Assembly: GCA_963700425.1 (NCBI GenBank)
Contig: CAVOXO010000005.1
Location: 62,001-126,000, forward strand
Length of the DNA: 64,000 nt
Source: CAVOXO01 sp963700425
GTDB taxonomy: Bacteria > Actinomycetota > Acidimicrobiia > Acidimicrobiales > Microtrichaceae
Reading direction: 5' to 3'
Shown: positions 19,202 to 28,532 of the stretch, piece after piece
How positions within the stretch are numbered: the stretch's first letter is position 1
Layout of the letters: the number at the start of each line of letters is the position of its first letter
Made by a program: the position numbers and the translations under genes
The notes under the pieces: generated by a model
The model's database searches: none
Seen by the model: the letters and a program-made list of their open reading frames with translations, nothing else
Told to the model about the DNA's origin: nothing

Positions 19202-20043
19202 ATGACCACGATCACCGACGACCGCCGAACGCATCCGACGTCCTCCACCGAGGGCCACGACTGGGAACAGGCCGGGGAGGCCTGGGGTCGGCCGGGCCCG
19301 CGACTGGGCCTGCCTGTTCGAGCACTACGCCCTGGACGTGATCCAGGCGATCTTCCAGCCGAGTGGGCGTCGACGACGGCACCTCGCTGCTCGACATCGC
19401 CTGCGGATCGGGTCTGGCGATCAGGATCGCCGACGGCATGGGTGCCGCGCACCGCGGCGATCGACGCGGCCGTGCCACTCGTCGAGATCGCCCGCGAGCG
19501 AACACCGGAGGCCGACGTGCGAGCAGGAACGATGTTCGCGCTGCCCTGGCACGACGGCTCGTTCGACGCCGTCAGCTCGATCAACGGCATCTGGGGAGGG
19601 CTGCGAGGCCGCGCTCACCGAGGCACACCGCGTCCTGCGGCCCGGCGGGCGGATCGGCATCAGCTTCTGGGGCAGCGGTCACCTGGACCTGAAGCCGTGC
19701 TTCAAGGCGTTCGCTCGCAACGCCTCCGACCGCCCATCTCGACGGGATGCGGCGGACCAACGGCATCGGCCATCGGGGCGTCGCCGAGGACGATGCTCGC
19801 AGCGGCGGGGTTCGAGGTGGTCGAGCGCGGTCGGGCGCACCTCGGTACTCGAATGGCCTGACGAGGACACCGCCTGGCGAGCCATCTCGAGCATCGGCCC
19901 CGCGGTCCCTGCGCTCGAGAACGTCGGAGCGGAGGTGTTGCGCCCCCAGGTGATCGAGGCGATCCAGCGACCTCCGCGACCGACCACGGTATCTACCGGT
20001 TCCGCAACGACCAGCAGTTCGTGATCGCCGAAAGCCCGCCTGA
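19202..20043 (+). CDS. Class I SAM-dependent methyltransferase, frameshifted
   Basis: UbiE/COQ5-like small-molecule methyltransferase. Joined reading: MTTITDD start at 19202, HDWEQAGEAWG, then SLLDIACGSGLAIRIAD (SAM motif I), AAIDAAVPLVEIARERTPEADVRAGTMFALPWHDGSFDAVSSINGIWG (motifs II-IV), EAHRVLRPGGRIGISFWGSGH, and a C-terminal FRNDQQFVIAE. The pieces lie in all three frames with about five breaks (near 19293, 19355, 19445, 19605 and 19740). The end is uncertain: TGA at 20041-20043 fits a short tail; the current frame would run to 20089. First gene of the + strand cluster leading to the regulator and OsmC copy 2. Confidence 0.65.
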
Positions 20044-20108
20044 TCGTCGGCCGGATCGAAGTACGCTCGTGGATGCCGTTCGTTCGTGATGAACGCTGAG
20101 GAGACGCC

Positions 20109-20356
20109 ATGCCGATCTTCATCGTCGAACGAGAGTTCGCCGAGGGCTTCGACCCCGACGAGGAGTCGATCCGACTCGTCGACCAGTACCACGACGACCA
20201 CGACATCAAGTGGTTCACGTCGTTCCTGTCAGCCGACAAGAAGAAGACCTACTGCCTCTACGAGTGCCGCGGACATCGAGGTGCTCCGTCGCCACGCGGC
20301 CGATCTCGGGCCTGCCGGCCGACGTGATCACCGAGGTCGACGAGTTCGTCCGCTGA
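20109..20356 (+). CDS. DUF4242 small protein, frameshifted
   Basis: About 83 residues with a MPIFIVEREFAEGF start typical of DUF4242 (ferredoxin-like fold, SCO4226-type). A middle SADKKKTYCLYEC strand and a closing LPADVITEVDEFVR follow. ATG 20109 has GAGGAG before it. Two frame breaks are visible: one after TACGAGTGCCGC near 20268 and one near 20321, where GGG may carry one extra G. The stop TGA (20354-20356) is 4 nt before the GTG of the regulator. The family function is unknown; one member binds nickel. Confidence 0.65.
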
Positions 20357-20360
20357 CGCC

Positions 20361-23300
20361 GTGACCCGCTACCGGTTCGGCGGGTTCGCCGTCGACACCG
20401 ACACGGTGGAGGTGATCGGGCCCGACGGCGTCCGGGAGGTCGAGCCGCAGGTGTTCGAGGTCCTGCGCTACCTGGTCGAGCAGCACGGTCGGCTCGTGCA
20501 CCAAGGAGGAGTTGCTCGACAACGTCTGGGGCGACCGGTTCGTCTCCGAGTCGACGCTGACCACCCGCATCAAGCAGGCCCGCCGGGCGATCGACGACGA
20601 CGGCCGGACACAGTGGGCGATCAAGACGGTGCACGGCCGCGGCTACCGGTTCGTCGCCGAGCGTCGACACCGACGCGATGCGGCTGCCGCTGCCGAGCCG
20701 AGACCGTCGATCCGGTCGCTCGACGTCGCGCCTCCGGCGCTCCCCGACGAGTTGCGGGCCGACGCCCGCCGCTCGTTCTGCGGTCGCGAGGCCGAGCTCG
20801 GCCAGTGCGGCGACGTGCTGGCCCGTACCTCGGCGGAGCGGTCGATCGGCTGGATCTGGATCCTCGGTGAGCCGGGCATCGGCAAGACCCGACTCGCCGC
20901 CGAGGTGGCCGCGGCGTGCGCACGCGCTCGGGCATCGGGTGCTGTTCGGGCGCAACAGCGAAGATCTGCGCGTCCCGTACCAGCCGTTCATCGAGGTGAT
21001 CCGCCAGGCCGGCGGCCGGCACTCGGCTCGAGGTCGCTGCGCCGCGTGCCCTGGAGCCGCTCGTTCCCCGGCGCCGCGAGCTGGCCGCGAGTCCGGCGCC
21101 GGCGGCGCCGGGCGCTCGAGCGACGGTCGGACTCGACGACGAGACGCGCCGATACGAGCTGTTCGAGGCGGTCGCGGACTGGCTGGTGGCACGCTCGCCG
21201 GAGCGCCGCTGACCTTGATCATCGACGACGTCCACTGGGCGGCGCGATTCCACGCTCCAGCTGCTCGGCCACCTCCAGCGGCGCCAGGACGCCGGCCGAC
21301 GTGACGTTGGTGCTCACCGCTCGCGGACACCGCGCCGGACGTCAACCCGCGGGTCGCCGATCTCCTCGCGGCCGGCCAGGGGCCACCGACAGCGACGGTG
21401 ATCCGCCTGGAGGGGCTGTCGGCGAGGCCGACGCCGTGCGCGCTCGTCGGTGGCGACGTCGACCTCGACGACGTCATGCGCCAGACAGCCGGCAACCCGC
21501 TGTTCCTCCAGGCCGTCAATCCCGACGACGGCTCGGTCGACGTGCGAGAGCGCGGTGCGTCGCCGGCTCGCGAGCCTCGACGACCAGGTGCAGGACGACC
21601 TCGCGCCTGGCCTCGGTGCTGGGCCTCGAGTTCGAGTTGCGGGTGGCAGCCGCCGCGACGGTCGCGACGAGCTCGATCTGCTCGACGACCTCGAACGAGG
21701 CGGTCGCCGCACGACTGCTCGACGACGTCGGCCTCGACCGGTTCCGATTCACCCACGCGCTCGTGCAGGTCGTCGCTGCGCAGTGAGATCAGCTCGTCGC
21801 GACAGGCGAGGATGCACGCACCGGATCGCCACCGCGATCGACGAGCTCTTCGGCGAGGACCCGAGCCACCTCCCCGCTCTCGCTCACCACACGTCCGAAG
21901 CGGCGCGTCGCCGACCCGACGCTGCGACCACTGGCCATCGATCGGCTACGGCACGCGGCCGAGGAGTCGATGTCGCAGCTGTCCTTCGAGGAGGCCGCCC
22001 ATCTGCTGGGGCGGGCTCACGAGCTCGCCCGCGACGACGATGCCGATCAGATCGCCCGCCTCGCTCTCGAGCAGGGCATCGCCGAGTCCCGTGCCGGCAA
22101 CAACATGACCGCGGCACGCACACGCTCGAGGAGGCGGTCGAGGCGGCCCGGGCGAGCGGACGACCCGCTGCTGCGCGTCGAGGCCGCCCTGCGCTACGAG
22201 GACGCCACCTGGCGTCCCGGTCTGTCCGGCGTCGCCGCGCTCGGCCACATCCGTGAGGCGATCGACGTGCTCGACACCGCCGTCGAGGCCGGACAGGCCG
22301 TCGAGGACGAGCCCGAGCTGCGGGCCCGGACTGGCGATCGGCGAGCTGCGGGCCCTGGCCATGTCGGGACGGCGCGACGAGGCCGACCAGGCCTTCGAGG
22401 TGGCGTTGGGCGGGCCGTCGAGCTCGGCTCGACCACCGTCGAGGCCGCGTGCTCAACGTCTACCTCGGGCACGTGATGTTCCACGGGGGCGGTCGAGCCG
22501 CGGACGATGATCCACCGACTGGCCGAGCTCGAGCCCGCTGATCGACGACGGCGACATGGCCCTGCACGCCGTGCACCTGCGCCTGCTCACGCCACCCTCA
22601 CCGGTCGCTTCGACGAGCAGCGGGAGCTGGTCCGCACGATGGCCGAGCTGCCAGCAGCGCTCGCAGTCGACGGTTCTGGCAGCTCGATCCGGCACGCAAC
22701 CAGGAGGCCATGGAGGCCTTCTACCGCGGTGACCTCGAGGCGAGCGAGCGGCTGGCCGAGCACTGCCTGGAGCTGGCCGACGCCCTCCCCGAGGAGGACG
22801 GCGCCGGCACCTACGGCCTGCGGATGTTCATGATCCGCCGCGAGCAGGACCGCCTCGCGGCCATGGCCCCGCTGCGTGCGGCACGTCCTGGCGCAGGCCG
22901 ACAGCGGCACCGTCTGGACCCCGGGCCTGGCTCTGCTCCTGGTCGAGACCGGGGCCACCGACGAGGCCGCGCACGCTCTGGAGCCGGTCAGATCGACGGG
23001 TTTCGACCTGCCCGTCGACGCCATGTGGAGCACGGTCATGGTGATGATGATCGAGACGATGGTCCAGCTCGACGACACCGAGGCCTGCGCCGTGCTCCGT
23101 GACCGATTCGAGCGGCTCGCCGGATCGAACGTGCACGACGGGCTCCGGCCTGTTGTGCTTCGGTCGGGCCGACCGGTACCTGGGATGCTGTCGCTCACAC
23201 TCGGCGATCTCGACGCGGCCGAGGAGCAGCTCGGCCTGGCCCTCGAGGCCGACTCGGCCGGCGGATCGGTGCTGTGGAGCAACGAGAGCCGCCTGTGGTT

Positions 23301-23430
23301 GGCGCCGCACCCGACGGGCGCAGGGCCACGCGGCCGAGGCCGATGCGATGGCGGCGGTGGTGGCGCCGCAGGCTGCGGAGGCCGGTCTGCGCACGCCTCG
23401 AGCGGCTGGCCGCAGCGCGTCGAGGGCTGA
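20361..23430 (+). CDS. Winged-helix/AAA/TPR transcriptional regulator, frameshifted
   Basis: Large regulator of about 1,000 residues. N-terminus is an OmpR/PhoB-type DNA-binding domain (YRFGGFAVDTDTVEVIG, EELLDNVWGDRFVSESTLTTRIKQARRAI, VHGRGYRFVAE; residues 1-100). Then an AAA/NACHT-like ATPase with Walker A GEPGIGKTRLAAEV, FGRNSEDLRVPYQPFIEV, and Walker B LTLIIDDVHWA. The remainder is helical, Leu/Ala/Glu-rich TPR-like repeats. At least ten one-base breaks occur (for example near 20503, 20938, 21026, 21204, 21251 and 21290), mostly insertions. GTG 20361 starts it; the end near 23430 is approximate. No membrane segment, so unlike CadC. It probably controls the surrounding OsmC cluster. Confidence 0.7.
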
Positions 23431-23449
23431 CCGGGTCGACGGGCATCGA

Positions 23450-23478
23450 TCTCCAGACAGTTCTCCACGCGCTCTCCA
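23450..23478 (+). promoter_or_regulatory. Three TCTCCA direct repeats upstream of OsmC copy 2
   Basis: TCTCCA occurs at 23450-23455, 23462-23467 and 23473-23478, spacing 12 and 11 bp. The middle copy is extended to TCTCCACG, the same word found in the palindrome at 19113-19171. It lies in the 134-bp gap between the regulator and OsmC copy 2. The 11-bp period fits a SARP/OmpR-type binding site. Inferred, not shown. Confidence 0.5.
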
Positions 23479-23564
23479 AGACCTCGGTCGGCCGACTCCT
23501 GGCGGATGGTGGATCACCCGACCACCGACCGAGCCCGCACGCGGGGCGACAAGGAGCACGAGCG

Positions 23565-24146
23565 ATGACCACCACCACCACGGAATCCGCCACGACCGAT
23601 CGAGGAGACCAACGGCGTGCCCGACCGCCAAGCTGTTCGGCACCATCGCCAAGATGAAGGAACACGGCGAGCTCGCCGCGTTCCGGTTCACCGCCCGCAA
23701 CGAGTGGATCGACGGCACCGCCAGCGCCTCGACGATCCACGAGTGGCACGGCGCCGGCGCCGACCACGCTCCACGTCGAGGAGTACCGCTTCACCGCGGA
23801 TCACCCGACCCTCGGTCACGGGCACGGGCCGACCCCCAGGAGTACGTGCTCCACGCCCTCGCGGCCTGCATCACCGCCGGGGTCGCGACCGGTGCCGCCG
23901 CTCGTGGCATCTCGCTGCATCGCGTGTCGTCGACGGTCGATCGGCGACATCGACGTCCGCGGCGTGCTGGGCGTCGACCCCGACGTCCGCAAGGGCTTCA
24001 GCGAGGTGCGAGTCGACGTCGACATCGACGCCGACGCCGACGACGACACCATCGACGCGCTCATCGCCTCCGCGACCAAGTACTCCGCGGTGTTCGACAT
24101 GCTGACCGGCCCCACGACCGTCACGGTCGGCCCGATCGAGCGCTGA
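23565..24146 (+). CDS. OsmC-family protein (copy 2), frameshifted
   Basis: OsmC/Ohr fold. ATG 23565 has an AAGGAGCACGAGCG leader. Pieces: PTAKLFGTIAKMKEHGELAAFRFTARNEWIDGTASASTIHEWHGAG, QEYVLHALAACITAGVATGAAARGISLHRVSSTV (central Cys), GDIDVRGVLGVDPDVRKGFSEVRVDVDIDADADDD, and TKYSAVFDMLTGPTTVTVGPIER. Frame breaks near 23617, 23768, 23820 and 23945. Length and order match copy 1 at 18461-19034, so they are paralogues at the two ends of one cluster. Likely role: peroxide detoxification or a thiol-linked stress response (inferred from family). Confidence 0.75.
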
Positions 24147-24192
24147 GCGCCGTCACCGGATCCGCGCACCTCGACACGAAACGGATCGCACC

Positions 24193-25094
24193 ATGGCACC
24201 CATCGACTCCCGACCGGTCCCGGACCCGACGGCGGCAGCGGCACCGACATCCTCGCGGCGCCCGGTCTCGACGACCGGACGCGCCGAGCACCGCAGTCCC
24301 GACACCGCGAGCGCCTGCTCGGCGTCTGGGCCCACCCCGACGACGAGGCCTACCTCGCGGCCGGGCTGATGGCCCGGATGGTCGGGGCCGGCGGCCAGGT
24401 CACCCTGCTGACCCTCACCGACGGCGAGGGCGGGTTCCCCAGCGACGACCCGCGCGCCGGTGGCCGAGCGTTCCGCGACACCGGCGCCGGCGAGCTGCGA
24501 TCGGCCATGGCGCACCATCGGGGTCGACGACGTTCGGTTCCTCGGCGTCGCCGACGGGACGCTGCGGCGACGCCATCGGGGCGATCTGGTCGGTTGCGGC
24601 GATCGTCGCGGTCGATGCACGAGGTGCGACCTGACGCGGTCGTCACGTTCGGGCCCGACGGAATCACGGGTCACGACGACCACGTCGCGACACTGGGGAC
24701 TCGCCACCCGCGGCCTGGTCGGCCTGCGCCCTCGGGAGCATCTCTGGTATGCCGCGAAGACCGATGCGTGGCTCGACGAGTGGCGCGACCTCCACGACGA
24801 GTTCGGCGTGTGGATGACCGAGGAACCCACGGGCGTGCGCCACGATGAGCTCGAGCTCGTCGTCGACCTCGACGGCGAGGATCTCGACCGCAAGCGAGCA
24901 GTGCTCGCCGCCCACGCCAGCCAGACCGAAGCACTCGCGGACCGCGATCGGCGAGGACCGCTATCGCAGGTGGATCCGCCAGGAGACGTTCCGCCGGCCG
25001 ACCGGGAGCGAGCTCGAGGTCTTCGCTGCAGACCCACCGGGGGCACCGGTGCGTTTCCCTCGGGTCAGCCACCCTCGGGGCGGTGGCGTCGTGA
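24193..25094 (+). CDS. PIG-L/LmbE-family N-acetylglucosamine deacetylase-like hydrolase, frameshifted
   Basis: Zn-dependent N-deacetylase family that includes MshB and Mca of mycothiol metabolism. Metal motif AHPDDEAYLAAGLMARM, then VTLLTLTDGEGGFPSDD, GVDDVRFLGVADGTL, and the second metal motif GPDGITGHDDHVATLG. The C-terminus continues LAAHASQTEAL, YRRWIRQETFRRPTGSELEVFA. ATG 24193. Breaks near 24240, 24500, 24620, 24690 and 24945. The end is uncertain; TGA 25092-25094 would overlap the AzlC GTG by 4 nt after one more shift. It sits next to OsmC copy 2, which fits a thiol-related process, but the substrate is unknown. Confidence 0.7.
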
Positions 25095-25816
25095 CTGCCG
25101 TCGACGCCGCCGAGTTCGACCCGATCCCCCTGGTCCGACCGTCGGCCGTTCGACGGGCAGTGCACGACATCGCTCCGTTCTCTCTCGCGGTGATCCCGTT
25201 CGGTCTGGCCGTGGGCAGCGCCAGCGCCACAGCAGGACTCTCGGGCCCGGAGACGATGTTCGGCGCGGTCGTGCTGCTGGCCGGCGCCGCTCAGCTCGGT
25301 GCGGTCGAAGCGGTCGGATCCGGTGGCGGCATCGCGGCCGCTGTCACGGTCGCCATTCTCATCAACCTGCGCTTCGTGTTCTACGGGGCGGGGGTGGCCG
25401 GCTGGTTCTCCGACGCACGGCTCGGTCGACGGCTGCTGCTGGCGTTCCCGATCGTGGACCAGACGTTCCTGCTGTGCCAGGAGCACTTCGAGACCGAAAC
25501 CGACCCGGCCTGGCGGCAGCGCTACTACCTCACCGCCACTGCGGTCCTCGCCTCGGCCTTCGTGCTCAGCCAGCCGGTGGCCTTCTATCTCGGAGCTGCG
25601 TTGCCCGACGAACTGGGGCTCCACCTCGCCGCTCCCCTCGCCTTCGCCGGCATGATCGCCACGTCGATGAAGGGCCGCCGCGAACTGATCGCCGGTGCGG
25701 TGGCCGTCGTGACCGTTGTCGTCGGCGCCGGCGCGATCGGTGCTCTCGCACTCCCCCTCGGGGTCGGCCTCGGCGTCGCACTCGCGACCGGCACCGGAAG
25801 GGACAGCCGGTCATGA
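25091..25816 (+). CDS. azlC: AzlC-family branched-chain amino acid exporter subunit
   Basis: Large membrane subunit of the AzlCD/YgaZH exporter. Family start AVHDIAPFSLAVIPFGLAVGSA, then AGAAQLGAVEAVGSGGGIAAAVTVAILINLRFVFYGAGVAG (conserved N-R-F), WFSDARLGRRLLLAFPIVDQTF, and several later membrane helices. About 241 residues, normal. The frame is open upstream into the PIG-L gene; GTG 25091 gives the expected N-terminus. The stop overlaps the AzlD ATG by 4 nt. This stretch is free of frameshifts, unlike the genes before it. Confidence 0.85.
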   Translation: MTAVDAAEFDPIPLVRPSAVRRAVHDIAPFSLAVIPFGLAVGSASATAGLSGPETMFGAVVLLAGAAQLGAVEAVGSGGGIAAAVTVAILINLRFVFYGAGVAGWFSDARLGRRLLLAFPIVDQTFLLCQEHFETETDPAWRQRYYLTATAVLASAFVLSQPVAFYLGAALPDELGLHLAAPLAFAGMIATSMKGRRELIAGAVAVVTVVVGAGAIGALALPLGVGLGVALATGTGRDSRS

Positions 25817-26127
25817 CCACGTTCGCAGCGTTCGGCATCGCCGCCGCCATCACCTACCTGCTCCGGAGTTCGATGACGCTCGTCGGCGACCGGCTGTTGT
25901 CGTCGACGACGGTCGCAACGGCGATCGCCCTCGTCTCCCCTGCCGTGCTGAGCGCCATGGTGGTGTCGGCCCTCGTGCTCGACCACGGTCGGTTGTCGCC
26001 TCCGGTCCTCATCGAGACGCTGGCCGTCGCCGCAGCTGTGCTCGCAGTCCGCAGAACGGGCAACGTCAGCATGGCCCTCGCCGTGGGACTCCCGGTCTAC
26101 TGGATCGGAACCCTGGCCGGCCTGTGA
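25813..26127 (+). CDS. azlD: AzlD-family branched-chain amino acid exporter subunit
   Basis: Small hydrophobic partner of AzlC, 104 residues with about four membrane helices. The family motif is seen at the start (AAAITYLLRSS) and the RTGNVSMALAVGLPVYWI segment closes it. ATG 25813 overlaps the AzlC stop (ATGA), giving a coupled pair as in characterised AzlCD and YgaZH systems, which export branched-chain amino acids or related compounds. Confidence 0.85.
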   Translation: MTTFAAFGIAAAITYLLRSSMTLVGDRLLSSTTVATAIALVSPAVLSAMVVSALVLDHGRLSPPVLIETLAVAAAVLAVRRTGNVSMALAVGLPVYWIGTLAGL

Positions 26128-26244
26128 GGTCCCACACGACCTCCTCCCGCACTGATCGTTGGCACGACGTTCATCTCCGCGTCCCTCGATGTTCGTTACG
26201 GTGGCCGACGTGCACACCGTGAGCGTTCGGCGAACAGTGAAGCG

Positions 26245-27522
26245 ATGAGCCGGCCGGGCACCACGACCTCGCCGGCCGACGCGACGGTCGCGCCGGATCA
26301 CCAGTTGCTGGGGATCGCCGTGCTGCTCGGTGCGGCCGGGGCGGTCGCGGCGTTGGCGTTCGTCGCCGTCGTATCGGCCGGTCAGGACGTGCTGTGGCCC
26401 GACTCGATCGATCCGAGCGCGTTCTCCGGATCGCTCCGCATCCCCCTCATCATGACGATCGGCGGCCTGATGGTCGGACTCGTCCACGCCACGGTGTCGA
26501 GCGCGGCGGAGGAGAACGTGTTCGTCGCGCTGGCCACCGGGCGGATCGACCCCCAGGCCATACCGGGTGGCCTGGCGATCGCGGTCGTGACGTTGATCGC
26601 CGGGTTCAGCCTCGGTCCGGAGGTGCCGACCGGGATGGCGGCCGCCGGTCTCGTCGCGCTGGCCAGCTCGCGCTGGGGTTTCCTGCGCCGCAACGCCCAG
26701 TTCGCGATGAGCGTCGCCATCTCCGGCGCGTGGGGTGGGTTGTTCACCTCACCGTTCACCGCCGTGTTGCTCAACGTCGAGTTGACGTTCGAACGGCGGG
26801 TGCTGCGGTGGGCCACGATCGCCGCCGACGCCGCCGCGGCGATCGTCGGGTTCGCCATCTTCTTCGCCGTCGACGCCGGCTGGTCCGATGTGTTGCGGCT
26901 CCTCGATCTGCCGTCCTACACCCTCGGCCTGCCCGAGCTGGCGATCGCGGCGGGGCTCGGCGTGGTCGGCGCGGTGCTCGGCACCGTGTTCAAGCTCTCG
27001 ACGCTCGCCACCCGCAAACTGGCCGCGCCGTTGGCCGACCATCCCATCGTGCGGTGCACGCTGGCCGGCCTCGTGCTCGGGCTGCTCGGCATGGCGCTGC
27101 CGCTCACCTTGTTCCTCGGCACCGAGGGCCTCGCCGACGTCGCCTCCGAGCCGGCCGCTCTCGGGGCCGGGCTGATCCTGGCGAGCGTCATCGCGAAGAT
27201 CCTCGCCACGACCGGCGCCCTGTCGTTCGGGTTCGTCGGCGGGCCGATCTTCCCGCTGCTGTTCGTCGGCGGGGGCATGGGTGCGGTGCTCCACCTGGCG
27301 ATCGACGACATCCCGCTCGCGCTCGCCATGACGGCGATGATGGCCGCGGTCCCTTCCTCGGTCATCCCGGTCCCGTTGAGCGTCGCCACCCTGACGATCC
27401 TGATCGCCGGCGTTGCCCCACAAGAAGCGACCGCGGTCTTCACCGCGGCCCTCGTCGGGCTGATCACCGGCCGCCTCATCCAGGCCGCACTCCCCGAGCC
27501 CAAGGCGGCCGACACACCCTGA
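26245..27522 (+). CDS. ClC-family chloride channel/transporter
   Basis: Integral membrane ClC protein, 425 residues, about 10 hydrophobic segments. The GPEVPTGMAAAGL segment corresponds to the family GREGP region and keeps the gating-type Glu, but Arg is Pro here. GFVGGPIFPLLFVGGGMG matches the conserved GxFxP anion-path motif. The first selectivity motif (GSGIP) is degenerate. No CBS domains. ATG 26245. It could be a channel or a chloride/proton exchanger. Convergent with the formylglycine-generating enzyme gene. Confidence 0.85.
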   Translation: MSRPGTTTSPADATVAPDHQLLGIAVLLGAAGAVAALAFVAVVSAGQDVLWPDSIDPSAFSGSLRIPLIMTIGGLMVGLVHATVSSAAEENVFVALATGRIDPQAIPGGLAIAVVTLIAGFSLGPEVPTGMAAAGLVALASSRWGFLRRNAQFAMSVAISGAWGGLFTSPFTAVLLNVELTFERRVLRWATIAADAAAAIVGFAIFFAVDAGWSDVLRLLDLPSYTLGLPELAIAAGLGVVGAVLGTVFKLSTLATRKLAAPLADHPIVRCTLAGLVLGLLGMALPLTLFLGTEGLADVASEPAALGAGLILASVIAKILATTGALSFGFVGGPIFPLLFVGGGMGAVLHLAIDDIPLALAMTAMMAAVPSSVIPVPLSVATLTILIAGVAPQEATAVFTAALVGLITGRLIQAALPEPKAADTP

Positions 27523-27571
27523 CGGCGGTCCGCGACCCGTGTCAGGCGCGACGCAGGTCGGCGGGGTCCGG

Positions 27572-28519
27572 TCAGGTGGGCGTCTGGGTGGGTGGGGTGC
27601 GGTCGACGCAGCGGAACCCGATGTGACTCATGCCGGTGTCGATCGCCTGAGGGCGACGAGCGGCCGGTCGGTAGCGCATGCAGTACGAATCGGCGCAGAG
27701 GAACGACCCTCCCTTCACGACACGCCGAGGCGTGCCGAACTGGGACTGGTTCGGATCGAGGCTCTCCTCGGGTGTGGCGCCGCGTGGATCTCGCGGTACG
27801 CAGCAGGGCGCCGAGCCGACGAACCGGTCCTCGCGGTACCAGTCGGCGGTCCACTCCCACACGTTGCCGGCCATGTCGTACAGACCGAACCCGTTCGGCG
27901 GGAAGGCCCCCACGGGTGAGGTGGTACCGAAGCCGGGCTCGGGCCGGTACGGGAAGTCACCCCGCCAGTGGTTGGCCAGCGGCGGTCCGCTTCCTTCCCG
28001 GTGGTCGCCCCACGTGTAGGTGGCTCCGTCGATCCCGCCGCGGGCCGCCCGTTCCCATTCCGCCTCGGTTGGTAGTGCGAGGCCCGCCCATGCCGCATAG
28101 GCCTCCGCGTCCTCGGCCGCTACGTGCACGACGGGGTGCGAGTCGCGTCCGACGAGGTCGCTGTCCGGCCCCTCGGGATGACGCCATGAGGCACCCGGGG
28201 TCCAGGTCCACCACAGGCTGAGGTGGCGCAGGTCCACCGGGCCGGCGGTGGGCGTGAACACCATCGAGCCGGCGACCAGGTTCTCCTCTGGCGCGCCCGG
28301 GAACGCGGCGGGGTCGAGCGGCCGCTCTGCCACGGTGACGTACCCCGTCGCGTCGACGAACTCGCCGTAGTGCGCGTTGGTGACGAGGTACGGCTCGATC
28401 GAGAAACCCGCCACCGCCACCCGTCGGGCCGGACCCTCCTCGGGGTAGTGGTGATCCGACCCGATGAGGAACTCGCCGGCGGGGATCCTCACCATCCGAT
28501 CGAGGTCCGCGTCGTTCAT
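27572..28519 (-). CDS. Formylglycine-generating enzyme (sulfatase-modifying factor)
   Basis: Converts the sulfatase active-site Cys to formylglycine. FGE-type fold start MVRIPAGEFLIGSDHHYPEEGP, then LPTEAEWERAARGG, FPPNGFGLYDMAGNVWEWTADWY. The end GGSFLCADSYCMRYRPAARR holds the active cysteine pair C275 and C280, matching human C336/C341. This supports a true FGE rather than a non-catalytic relative. 315 residues, ATG 28519. It lies 13 nt after the sulfatase gene on the same strand, so maturase and substrate are made together. Confidence 0.9.
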   Translation of the reverse strand: MNDADLDRMVRIPAGEFLIGSDHHYPEEGPARRVAVAGFSIEPYLVTNAHYGEFVDATGYVTVAERPLDPAAFPGAPEENLVAGSMVFTPTAGPVDLRHLSLWWTWTPGASWRHPEGPDSDLVGRDSHPVVHVAAEDAEAYAAWAGLALPTEAEWERAARGGIDGATYTWGDHREGSGPPLANHWRGDFPYRPEPGFGTTSPVGAFPPNGFGLYDMAGNVWEWTADWYREDRFVGSAPCCVPRDPRGATPEESLDPNQSQFGTPRRVVKGGSFLCADSYCMRYRPAARRPQAIDTGMSHIGFRCVDRTPPTQTPT

Positions 28520-28532
28520 CGGCGCGTCGCGG

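Noticed and set aside
20109..20356. Programmed +1 frameshifting as an explanation for broken genes
   Set aside because: Breaks occur at many unrelated sequences without a slippery site or downstream structure, several per gene, in unrelated families.
24845..25816. Apparent PIG-L-AzlC fusion
   Set aside because: The frame is open across the junction, but the families are unrelated, the PIG-L gene has many frame errors, and GTGA at 25091 offers the usual coupled start.
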